Source: Magnetospirillum aberrantis SpK
Lineage (GTDB): Bacteria; Pseudomonadota; Alphaproteobacteria; Rhodospirillales; Magnetospirillaceae
Assembly: GCF_011022235.1 (NCBI RefSeq)
Contig: NZ_JAAIYP010000043.1
Location: 1-50,547 of the forward strand
Direction: 5' to 3'
DNA length: 50,547 bases
The notes under the pieces are model-generated. The model was not told the DNA's origin, did no database searches, and saw only the letters and a program-made list of their open reading frames with translations. The translations under genes and the position numbers were made by a program. Below are positions 1 through 7,344 of the stretch, piece by piece; the stretch's first letter is position 1; the number at the start of each line of letters is the position of its first letter.

Positions 1-1572
1 TGCGCTGGCCTGCTGTTCAGAACGTTCCGACAAATCCTGCGACCCGGCCGCCACCTCGGCCGCCGCCGAGCCGATCTGCCCGGCGGAGGAATTGATGTTG
101 GTGACGATCTCGAACAGCTTGTCGGCGGTCTGGTTGACGTCGCCCTTGAGCTGGCCGAACAGCCCGCCGTAATTGTTGGTGATGCGCCGGGTCAGGTCGC
201 CGCGCGCCACCGCCGCCAGAACTTCGGCAACGTCCTTGAGCGCGATGCCGGTCAGGTTGACCAGATTGTTGACGCCCTCGCACAGGTTCAGCAGGAAGCC
301 GTCCTTGCCGGCCAGCTCGATGCGGCGGTCAAGGTCGCCTTCCGACGCCGCCTTGGCCACCTCGGCCACCTCGGCGACGATCGCCGCCTCGCGGCCGCGC
401 TGCTCGGCCTCGGCCTTGGCCTGAGCCTCCCGCGCCGCCTCGGCCTCTTCCTCCATCCGCTTCTTGTCCACCGCGTTCTGCTTGAACACCTGGACCGCCT
501 GGGCCATCTGGCCGATCTCGTCGCCGCGCTCCAGCGCCGGAACGGTGACGTCAAGCCGGCCGCCGGCAAGATCGCCCATGGCGTCGGTCATGCGGTTGAT
601 GGGCACCAGGATCGAGCGCGCGATCAGATAGGCCGCGAACAATCCCAGCACCACGGCAAGGGCCGAGGCCACGGCGGCAATGGTGGACCGGCTGTTCATG
701 ACCGAGAAGGTCGCTTCTTCGATCAGGCTCAACTGCTTGTTCTGGCGTTCAGCGGCATCGCGGGCCAAGTCGCCGAACTCGGTGGCCAGAACTCCCATGT
801 CCTCGACCAACTTGCGATAGCTGAGCGTGGCGTCGCGCTGGCGGGTGAAGGAATCGCGATAGGATTTGACCCGTCCCAGCAGATCCTCGATCTGCGTGCG
901 GGCATTGCCCATTTCGTTGCGCGAAGCGGTTTCCAGCAGGCTTTGGGCCTCGTTCAATTGCTTGATGGCCAGTTCGGCCTCGGCCTCGTTCATGCGGCCC
1001 TGGAAGCGCAGGACCGCCAGACGGGCGGTGCTGAAATGGCTGTCGATGGCGGACAGGCTGACCAGTGCGTCGAAGTTGCGCTCCTGGATCCGCGCGGCAA
1101 TCAGACGGTCGACGATCGCCGAAGTGTCGCGGCCGATGACGTCGGTGCCTTCGCGCACCAGTCGTTCGCGCTCGGTGCGCAGTTCGATCACCTTGTCGAA
1201 GTTTCCGCTGTAGCGTTCGAACAAGATGACCATGCGGTCCATGGCTGCCTTGGTTTCAGCCAGACGGACGCGGGCCGCGACCTCGTTCAGGTCGCGGCGC
1301 AAGACGGTGCGCAATTCGTTGGCGCGGTCCAGGGCTTTCTGGTTGCCTTCGTCAACGTACACGAAGATGTTGCGGCGCAGGCCGGCGACGTTGCGGTCGA
1401 TCTGTTGGATGGCCGAGGTGTTGACCAGCACGCGGGCATAGTCGGCCACGTTGTCGCGAACCGTGGCGAAGCCTAAAAGCGCCACCGCAGCCAACGCGAC
1501 CAGGAAGGCCAGGACGATGCCGAACCCACCGTAGATCCGGCCTTTGACGGTAAGCCCCTTGTTCTTTTCCAT
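1..1572 (-). CDS. Methyl-accepting chemotaxis protein, 3' end cut by window edge
   Basis: Inner-membrane chemoreceptor that would pass periplasmic ligand signals to CheA/CheW. The frame is open from the ATG at 1572 (MEKNKGLTVKGRIYGGFG) to base 1, giving 524 codons without a stop. There is a membrane segment at about residues 12-35, a long helical periplasmic region, a second membrane segment near residue 290, then a HAMP domain and a second HAMP-like repeat (ASEGDLDRRIEL and ARGDLTRRI). The visible end, DLSERSEQQASA, lies just before the signalling hairpin tip, so the rest of the methyl-accepting domain is outside the window. It lies 28 bases behind cheW on the same strand and is probably the last or a late gene of the che operon. 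Family assignment is firm; ligand unknown. Confidence 0.93.
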   Translation of the reverse strand, partial: MEKNKGLTVKGRIYGGFGIVLAFLVALAAVALLGFATVRDNVADYARVLVNTSAIQQIDRNVAGLRRNIFVYVDEGNQKALDRANELRTVLRRDLNEVAARVRLAETKAAMDRMVILFERYSGNFDKVIELRTERERLVREGTDVIGRDTSAIVDRLIAARIQERNFDALVSLSAIDSHFSTARLAVLRFQGRMNEAEAELAIKQLNEAQSLLETASRNEMGNARTQIEDLLGRVKSYRDSFTRQRDATLSYRKLVEDMGVLATEFGDLARDAAERQNKQLSLIEEATFSVMNSRSTIAAVASALAVVLGLFAAYLIARSILVPINRMTDAMGDLAGGRLDVTVPALERGDEIGQMAQAVQVFKQNAVDKKRMEEEAEAAREAQAKAEAEQRGREAAIVAEVAEVAKAASEGDLDRRIELAGKDGFLLNLCEGVNNLVNLTGIALKDVAEVLAAVARGDLTRRITNNYGGLFGQLKGDVNQTADKLFEIVTNINSSAGQIGSAAAEVAAGSQDLSERSEQQASA

Positions 1573-1600
1573 TATCCCGTCTCCCCTGTGTTCTACAGTT

Positions 1601-2080
1601 TCAGGCCGCAGCGTCGTGGGCGGCATGGAGGTCGCCGCGTAACATGTTCTCAAGATCGAGAAGCGCCACCATGCGCCCCTCGACCGTCACCAGCCCGGAC
1701 AGGAACCGTGCCCGGTCTGTGCCGTCCATGTCGGGAACCGGCTGGATGGAATCGGCGGCGACGGTAATGATGTCGGCGACCGCGTCCACCAGAAGGCCCA
1801 GCACCCGCCTTCCCACCGTCACCACGATGGTGACGTGACGGGCCGTGGCCTGGGTCAGGACACCGCTGAAACGGGCGCGCAGATCGAAGACCGGGATGAT
1901 GGCGCCGCGCAGGTTGATGACACCGCGCAGATAAGGTGGCGAATCGGGAAGTTCCGTGGTTTCCGTCCATCCCTTGATCTCGCGGATGGCCATGATGTCC
2001 ACGCCATATTCCTCGTCGCCGATCTTGAAGGAGATGAACTGGCGGACACCGGCCTGGGCGGCTTCGTTGGAGTACGACAT
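1601..2080 (-). CDS. cheW: Chemotaxis adaptor CheW
   Basis: Scaffold protein that couples chemoreceptors to the CheA kinase in cytoplasmic arrays. The 159 residues cover a single CheW domain of usual length: FISFKIGDEEYGVDIMAIRE at the N-terminus, the YLRGVINLRGAIIPVFDLR core, and a C-terminal VALLDLENML strand. The ATG at 2080 begins MSYSNEAAQAGVRQFI. It follows cheA after a 113-base gap and precedes a receptor gene on the same strand, the usual neighbours. I see no promoter or terminator in the gap. Confidence 0.97.
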   Translation of the reverse strand: MSYSNEAAQAGVRQFISFKIGDEEYGVDIMAIREIKGWTETTELPDSPPYLRGVINLRGAIIPVFDLRARFSGVLTQATARHVTIVVTVGRRVLGLLVDAVADIITVAADSIQPVPDMDGTDRARFLSGLVTVEGRMVALLDLENMLRGDLHAAHDAAA

Positions 2081-2193
2081 GTGGTCTCCTGTGGTTATCC
2101 GTGAGCGGCGGTCCAGTGTATCAGGAAAAGGTCATGAAGACTGCGCCGCAATCACCGAGCCGTCAATATCGCGGGAGGGGGATGTTGATTTCC

Positions 2194-4362
2194 TTACTCG
2201 GCCGCGGCGGCGTTGCGGTCGTGGACGGTCAGTCTTTCCCCCATGACGCGCAGGGCTCCCACGTCCAGGATCAGGGCCACGCGGCCATCGCCCAGGATGG
2301 TCGCGGCCGAGATACCCTCGACCGGGCGGAAATTGGCGTCGAGCGACTTGATCACCACCTGTTGCTGCCCTAGCAATTCGTCCACCAGAAGGCCGACCCG
2401 GTCGCCCCCCTCGGTCTCGACCACCACGACCAACCCTCGGGTGGGGTCGGTGATGGCGTTGCCGATTCCGAACAGGCGGTGCAGCGGGATCAGGCGGATG
2501 TATTCGCCGCGCAACGTCAGCACGTCGCCGACGTCCACCAGGAAGCGGGCCTGATGGGCGGCGGGGCGCAGCGATTCGACGATGTTGGTCAACGGCAGCA
2601 CGTAACGCTGTCCGCCGATCGCCACCAACATGCCGTCCATCACCGCCAGGGTCAGCGGCAACGACAAGATGAAGCGGGAACCGGCGCCCGGCGTGCTTTG
2701 CACCACCACGCGGCCCCCCACGTCCTGGATGTTCTTGCGCACCACGTCCATGCCGACGCCGCGGCCCGAAACGTCCGAAACCTCGCTGGCGGTCGAGAAG
2801 CCGGGGGCGAAGATCAGCATGTCGACCTGTTCGTCGGTCAATTGCTGGCCGCGTTCCACCAAACCCTTGTCGATGGCCTTTTCCAGCACCCGCTTGCGGT
2901 CGATGCCGCGTCCGTCGTCGCTGATCTCGATGATGATGCGGCCCGAGCGGTGCTCGGCGGCGAGGTGGATGGTGCCCTCGGTCGGCTTGCCCACGGCCAT
3001 GCGTTCCTCGGGCGTTTCCAGGCCGTGATCCAGCGCGTTGCGGATCAGATGGGTCAGGGGATCGGACAATTGTTCGATCACCGTCTTGTCCACCTCGGTA
3101 TTTTCACCGCTCATGACCAAGCGGGCCTGTTTGCCCAGCTTGGAAGAAAGGTCGCGCACCAGACGCGGCGCCTTGGAGAACAGCGCCTTGACCGGTTGGG
3201 CGCGGATCGCCATCACGCTTTCCTGAAGCTCGCGGGTGTGGTGCGAGAGCTCTTGCAATCCCTGGATCAGTTCGGGATGGGATTCGACGGAAAACCCAAT
3301 GGCTTGCTGTCCCAACATGGCCTGGGTGATGACCAGTTCGCCCACCATGTTGACCAGACGGTCGACCTTGTCCAGATCGACGCGGATCGAGGTGGTGTGC
3401 ACCTGACCGCCGGCGGCGGCGGCTGGCGTCGGCGCGGCCGTTGCCGGCACGGAAGCGGGTTTCGCCGGCTGTTCGGCGGCGGGTGCGGATTGAGGGGCGA
3501 ACAGCCCCCAGCCGTCACCTTCGACATCGCCGGCCTGGGAGGCGCCCGCGGCGGGAGCGGCGGTCGGCAGCGGCGCGAACAAGCCCCAGCCGTCGCCTTC
3601 CTCGGCGCCCTGGATTTCCTCGATGGTGATGGTGGCGGTGTCGCCGTCCACGAATTCGAACACGTCGGCGATCGCCTGACGGTCCTTGTCGGTGGTCAAG
3701 GTAAAGGTCCACGACAAATAGGCCGCCTGGGGGTCCATTTCCGTCAGGCTGGGCATGCGCGAGCGGTCGACCGCCACATCCAGGTCGCCCAGCGCCGCGA
3801 GTTCGCGGATCATCAACAACGGGTCGTTGCCGGTGCGCAGCATGGCGAGGGTCGGCTGAAACGCGATCTTGTAGCATTTGAAAACGGAAGCGACGGCCGG
3901 GGGTGGGGCGGCCGGCGCCGCTTGGGGGGCGACGGCCTTGGCAGGCAGAGGGGCGACAGGGCCGCCTTCGGTAATGGCGGCAAGCTGGGCCAGGATGTCG
4001 GCGCCGTGGTCGGAAGCCAGGGAAACTCCCTCTTGAGCGGCGCGGACGAAGTCACCCAGCACGTCGTTGCCGCGCATCAGCAATTCGGCCAGTTGGGGCG
4101 ACGGTTCGGCCCGGCCGGAACGCAGGGCGTCCATGGCGGTTTCGAAAACATGGGCGAAATGGACCAGGTCGTCGAACGAAAAGGCCCCGGCGCCCCCCTT
4201 GATGGAGTGGACGCAACGGAACACCGCGTTCAAGTCCTCGACCGTGCCGCTCCCGTCCTGAAGACGGCTCAGCGTTTCCTCGGCGCTGGCGAGCAGTTCG
4301 GCGCATTCCTCGAAATAGGTCGCCTTGAACTGTGACAGGTCGTACCCCAGGTCGTCGCTCAT
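2194..4362 (-). CDS. cheA: Chemotaxis histidine kinase CheA
   Basis: Receptor-controlled kinase that phosphorylates CheY. The 722 residues contain an N-terminal HPt domain with the phosphoacceptor H52 (CVHSIKGGAG), a P2-like segment at about 160-250, a Pro/Ala-rich linker, the dimerisation helices from about 325 (VDLDKVDRLVNMVGELVITQ), and an ATPase domain with the N box (HLIRNALDHGLE), DDGRGID and GRGVGMDVV. A C-terminal CheW-like domain follows (YVLPLTNIVES). The linker carries two copies of EGDGWGLFAP at 255-264 and 281-290, an unusual duplicated short motif. All catalytic motifs look intact. It lies 39 bases behind cheY. Confidence 0.97.
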   Translation of the reverse strand: MSDDLGYDLSQFKATYFEECAELLASAEETLSRLQDGSGTVEDLNAVFRCVHSIKGGAGAFSFDDLVHFAHVFETAMDALRSGRAEPSPQLAELLMRGNDVLGDFVRAAQEGVSLASDHGADILAQLAAITEGGPVAPLPAKAVAPQAAPAAPPPAVASVFKCYKIAFQPTLAMLRTGNDPLLMIRELAALGDLDVAVDRSRMPSLTEMDPQAAYLSWTFTLTTDKDRQAIADVFEFVDGDTATITIEEIQGAEEGDGWGLFAPLPTAAPAAGASQAGDVEGDGWGLFAPQSAPAAEQPAKPASVPATAAPTPAAAAGGQVHTTSIRVDLDKVDRLVNMVGELVITQAMLGQQAIGFSVESHPELIQGLQELSHHTRELQESVMAIRAQPVKALFSKAPRLVRDLSSKLGKQARLVMSGENTEVDKTVIEQLSDPLTHLIRNALDHGLETPEERMAVGKPTEGTIHLAAEHRSGRIIIEISDDGRGIDRKRVLEKAIDKGLVERGQQLTDEQVDMLIFAPGFSTASEVSDVSGRGVGMDVVRKNIQDVGGRVVVQSTPGAGSRFILSLPLTLAVMDGMLVAIGGQRYVLPLTNIVESLRPAAHQARFLVDVGDVLTLRGEYIRLIPLHRLFGIGNAITDPTRGLVVVVETEGGDRVGLLVDELLGQQQVVIKSLDANFRPVEGISAATILGDGRVALILDVGALRVMGERLTVHDRNAAAAE

Positions 4363-4401
4363 GCTCGGCTTTCTCCCGCTTGGCCGCTGGCTTGGTGCCG
4401 A

Positions 4402-4767
4402 TTAGGGGCAGACCTTGGCGACGATCTGCAACAGTTTGTCGGGGCTGAACGGTTTGACGATCCAGCCGGTGGCGCCGGCGGCGCGGCCTTCGTCCTTCTT
4501 GGACTGGTCGCTTTCGGTGGTGAGGATCAAGATGGGGGTGCCGACCTGGGCCGGCAGGGCGCGGATGCGGCGGGTCAGGGTGATGCCGTCCATTTCCGGC
4601 ATGTTGATGTCGGTGATGATGACGTCGACCTTTTGCCCTTGCAGCACCTTGAGCGCCGCGACGCCGTGCTCGGCTTCAAGCACGGTATAGCCGGCGCCGC
4701 GCAAGGTGAAGGAGACCATGTCGCGCATCGTCTTGGAATCGTCGACGGCCAGAACGCTTTTACCCAT
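4402..4767 (-). CDS. cheY: Single-domain response regulator CheY
   Basis: Phospho-receiver protein, 121 residues, with the acidic pocket D9 D10, phosphoacceptor D53 (IITDINMPEMDG), a TTESD switch region and the conserved VKPF lysine. No output domain, so it should act as a diffusible CheY or as a phosphate sink. I chose the ATG at 4767 (MGKSVLAVDDSK) because AGGGGA lies six bases in front of it; the frame runs back to a TTG at 4788, but that would overlap the STAS gene and has no good ribosome site. It starts 13 bases after the STAS gene stop and lies directly before cheA. Confidence 0.95.
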   Translation of the reverse strand: MGKSVLAVDDSKTMRDMVSFTLRGAGYTVLEAEHGVAALKVLQGQKVDVIITDINMPEMDGITLTRRIRALPAQVGTPILILTTESDQSKKDEGRAAGATGWIVKPFSPDKLLQIVAKVCP

Positions 4768-4780
4768 GAGAAATCCCCTG

Positions 4781-5092
4781 TCAGGCAATCACTAGAAAAT
4801 TGTCGAAATCCTCGCCCAGGCCGAGCTGGCGGAACGACGCCTCCAGCATATGGGTGGCGTCCTCGATTTCAAGCCGTCGCGCGGCGGTGCGGAACGCCGG
4901 AACGCCGGCCAGGATCACCTGGATGGCGGCGGTACAGATGCGGTCGACCGCCTGACCACGCAAAATCAGGTCGGCGGCGCTGTCTTTCGCCAGGGCGTCG
5001 AGCATCAGGTCGCGCAATTCTCCGGCGGCGATCAAATCGACGATTCCGGGCAATTCCACTTCCAACCTGCCGTTGTTGTCCTTGATCTCCAT
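4781..5092 (-). CDS. STAS-domain protein of the chemotaxis operon
   Basis: A 103-residue protein that is essentially one STAS (anti-sigma-antagonist-like) domain: VELPGIVDLIAAGELRDLML, then the long helical part around AVDRICTAAIQVILAGVPAF. The usual phosphorylatable serine position of SpoIIAA-type STAS domains is represented by TAAIQ, so a threonine could take that role. Being first in the operon STAS-cheY-cheA-cheW-mcp, it probably takes part in array signalling. Its partner is unknown. Confidence 0.85.
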   Translation of the reverse strand: MEIKDNNGRLEVELPGIVDLIAAGELRDLMLDALAKDSAADLILRGQAVDRICTAAIQVILAGVPAFRTAARRLEIEDATHMLEASFRQLGLGEDFDNFLVIA

Positions 5093-5179
5093 CCCGCTCG
5101 ACCGCGTTTTCCCTGTGGACCGAAGGTGGATAATACGGCAAATTCTCTTCGGGAGTAAGAGGCGAAGAGTTAGCTTTTA

Positions 5180-5602
5180 ATGCCAACCATCACCACTCAG
5201 GCCGGACCGTGGAATATGACGGTCTTTGCCTTTGCCGAGGACGATCCTGAAAACCCGCTGATTCGTGTCGGTGCGGAAGAGGTCGCGCGCTTGTCGTTCG
5301 GTGCCGCCGAACTGGACCGCGACGGCAAGGTGGTTGCCTATAACGATACGGAACCCGGAGATTTCGGCGCCAACGCCCCCAGTCTGGTGGGGCGGGATTT
5401 TTTCGCGGAAGTGGCGCGGTGGGCCGGAAACGGCCTGATCGTCGAGCAGTTCCGCAAGGGGGTCGCCACCGGCGAACTGAACGTTGTGTTCGATTGCGCG
5501 GTGCCTCGGCTTCCCTACAAGGTGCGCATCCACCTCAAGGTTAGCCCCATCCTTGGCACCTTCTGGGTCTTCATCAAGAAGCTGACGCGCAAGAAGCAAT
5601 AA
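5180..5602 (+). CDS. PYP-type PAS protein lacking the chromophore cysteine
   Basis: A 140-residue protein closely resembling photoactive yellow protein over its whole length: LSFGAAELDRDGKVVAYN, GRDFFAEVA, FRKGVATGELN and a C-terminal WVFIKKL all match the PYP pattern without gaps. From memory of Halorhodospira PYP, Tyr42 and Glu46 correspond to Y54 and E58 here, whereas the p-coumarate-binding Cys69 corresponds to W81. It should therefore not bind the chromophore in the classical way; the only cysteine is C106. It is transcribed away from the che operon across an 87-base gap, which suggests a sensory or scaffold role near chemotaxis. Soluble, no signal peptide. Confidence 0.85.
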   Translation: MPTITTQAGPWNMTVFAFAEDDPENPLIRVGAEEVARLSFGAAELDRDGKVVAYNDTEPGDFGANAPSLVGRDFFAEVARWAGNGLIVEQFRKGVATGELNVVFDCAVPRLPYKVRIHLKVSPILGTFWVFIKKLTRKKQ

Positions 5603-5661
5603 CCATCGGCCTATGGCCGGATGGCGGAAAATAACTCACAAGTCATAGAATCGAAGAGGCT

Positions 5662-5677
5662 TATCGTCCGATAAGCG
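5662..5677. other. Short palindrome between convergent genes
   Basis: CTTATCGTCCGATAAG, seven-base arms around a two-base centre, lies between the ends of the PYP-like gene and the soluble receptor gene. It could form a small hairpin and assist termination in either direction, but there is no clear T run. Function uncertain. Confidence 0.35.
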
Positions 5678-5688
5678 GCGGCGGGTTG

Positions 5689-5740
5689 TCAGCCCATGGT
5701 CCGCAGGCGGGCGCTCAGCCCATTGCCCGCAAGCGGGCGA
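5689..5740 (-). repeat. 26-base tandem duplication across the receptor stop codon
   Basis: Bases 5689-5714 and 5715-5740 are two copies of the same 26-base unit with 22 identical positions. Each copy, read on the minus strand, encodes ARLRxMG followed by TGA, so the second copy is a ghost of the receptor's own C-terminus placed just after its stop codon. Confidence 0.8.
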
Positions 5741-7184
5741 GGTAGTTGTCCACCTCGTTGCGCATGTGGTTGGCCTTGGCGGCCAAAGCGTCGGCGGACC
5801 GGTTCAGTTCTCCGGCGGCCGAGGACGACACGCTCAGCGCCTCGATGGCGCTGTTGACCGAACTGGTCACCGCCTTGGCGCCCGATGCGGCTTCGCCCAC
5901 ATGCGAGGCGATGGTGCCGGTGGAGGACGTCTGGGCCTCGACCGCCTGACGCACGTCGGCGGCCACCTGGTTGATGCCCGACACCGCCGCCACGGTGTGG
6001 TGGATGGTGTCCACTGCCGTGTTGGTGGCCGTAACCGCTTCGCCGACCGACGAGGCGATGTCGTGGGTGGCCTTGCTGGTCTGTTCCGACAGTTTCTTGA
6101 TTTCCTGGGCGACCACGGCGAAGCCGCGTCCGGCGGCGCCGGCCCGTGCCGCCTCGATGGTGGCGTTCAGGGCCAGCATGCGGGTCTGGCGGGCGATGAC
6201 GTCGATGGTTTCGCCGATCTTGCCGATGCGCGAGGCCACGTCCAACAGGCCGCGCATGGCGTCGTCGGTGGCCATGGCCGCTTGGGCCGCCTGTTGGGCG
6301 GCGTCCGCCGTACGCACCACGTTGGTACGGATATGTTCGATGGACTGGGCCAGGTCGCTGGTGTTCTGGGCGATGTTGTCGACGCTGAACGAAGCTTCCT
6401 CGGCGGCGGCGGCCATGTTGACCGTCTCGTAATCCATGTGCGACAGCCGCGACAGCATTTCGTCCGAATGCGACTTCAGTGTCGCCGCCATGGCGCCGAC
6501 CTCGTCCACCACGCCCTTGATCGAGCGTTCGAAGCCCATGGCCAGATCGGTGACCGTCTTGGCGCGCGCCTGTTTCGCCGCCTCGAAGTAATCGTGGGTG
6601 ACCAGCGACACGTCAAGCTGGGCGACCTTGCCCAACGCCTGTGCCAGCCCCTCGAAGCGCCGGTTGCCCTTGAGCATGACCAAGGCCCGTGCCGCGCCGG
6701 CCGAGGCCATGGCCTGATACCAACTGGCGCCGAGATCAAGATATGCCAGCATGAAGCCCAATTGCTGGGCGGTGGCGATATAGTCGGCGGTGAACTCGCA
6801 GGAATAAAGGTGGCGCCAGTGTTCGACCAGAACGCCGCGCAGAGTGGTTCCGGCGTCGCCGGCCAGCTTTTCCCCGAAAGGCGGAAAACGTGTCACCCAT
6901 TCAGAGGCGTCGTTCACCAGCATTTCGGTGTTTTTCACCAAGTTTTCGCTGTTGGCGCGGATCAGTTCCTGGGCGTCGGCGTCAACGGCGAACAGATCCA
7001 GGTACTGGACGACACGTTCCTTCATGCTGATGCCGGTGGGGGCGGCCGTCGAGGCCGTAGCCGACGTGTCGTCGTCGTCGAAAAAAAGGTCGTCGGAAGC
7101 GGCCGAAGGTCCACGATTCCCGCCGGCGGCAGCCTGGGTGGGCGGAGGCGGTGGGTCGTCGAACAGCTCGAAATCGTCACTCAT
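5715..7184 (-). CDS. Soluble chemoreceptor with protoglobin-like N-terminal domain
   Basis: A 489-residue receptor with no membrane segment. After an acidic, proline-rich leader (residues 1-50, with LFDD and LFFDDDD motifs) comes a helical domain at about 58-190 that resembles the globin-coupled sensor family ([17 protein letters not shown]). A methyl-accepting signalling domain follows, with [13 protein letters not shown] and [13 protein letters not shown]. In globin-coupled sensors as I recall them, the proximal heme histidine sits nine residues before the Trp-Tyr pair; here that position is L146, so heme binding is doubtful. The ATG at 7184 ([10 protein letters not shown]) is preferred over the upstream GTG at 7253 because GGACGG lies upstream of it. 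It is convergent with the PYP-like gene. Confidence 0.85.
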   Translation of the reverse strand: MSDDFELFDDPPPPPTQAAAGGNRGPSAASDDLFFDDDDTSATASTAAPTGISMKERVVQYLDLFAVDADAQELIRANSENLVKNTEMLVNDASEWVTRFPPFGEKLAGDAGTTLRGVLVEHWRHLYSCEFTADYIATAQQLGFMLAYLDLGASWYQAMASAGAARALVMLKGNRRFEGLAQALGKVAQLDVSLVTHDYFEAAKQARAKTVTDLAMGFERSIKGVVDEVGAMAATLKSHSDEMLSRLSHMDYETVNMAAAAEEASFSVDNIAQNTSDLAQSIEHIRTNVVRTADAAQQAAQAAMATDDAMRGLLDVASRIGKIGETIDVIARQTRMLALNATIEAARAGAAGRGFAVVAQEIKKLSEQTSKATHDIASSVGEAVTATNTAVDTIHHTVAAVSGINQVAADVRQAVEAQTSSTGTIASHVGEAASGAKAVTSSVNSAIEALSVSSSAAGELNRSADALAAKANHMRNEVDNYLARLRAMG

Positions 7185-7344
7185 AAGGGAACAACGTCCG
7201 TCCTGAAACGTGCTTGGCGTTCGTGATGCGCCGCCAAATAGAGCGCAAGCCACCTCTAGGCGTCGATAGTGTTATCTTTTCCCTTGGCAACCATAGCCAA
7301 CCTTCGTTGCAAAGGAAAGCGACGTGTTGTCACGGTTCCGGTGA

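Noticed and set aside
2479-4335. 618-residue open frame on the plus strand
   Set aside because: Antisense to cheA; composition is a reverse image of its codons.
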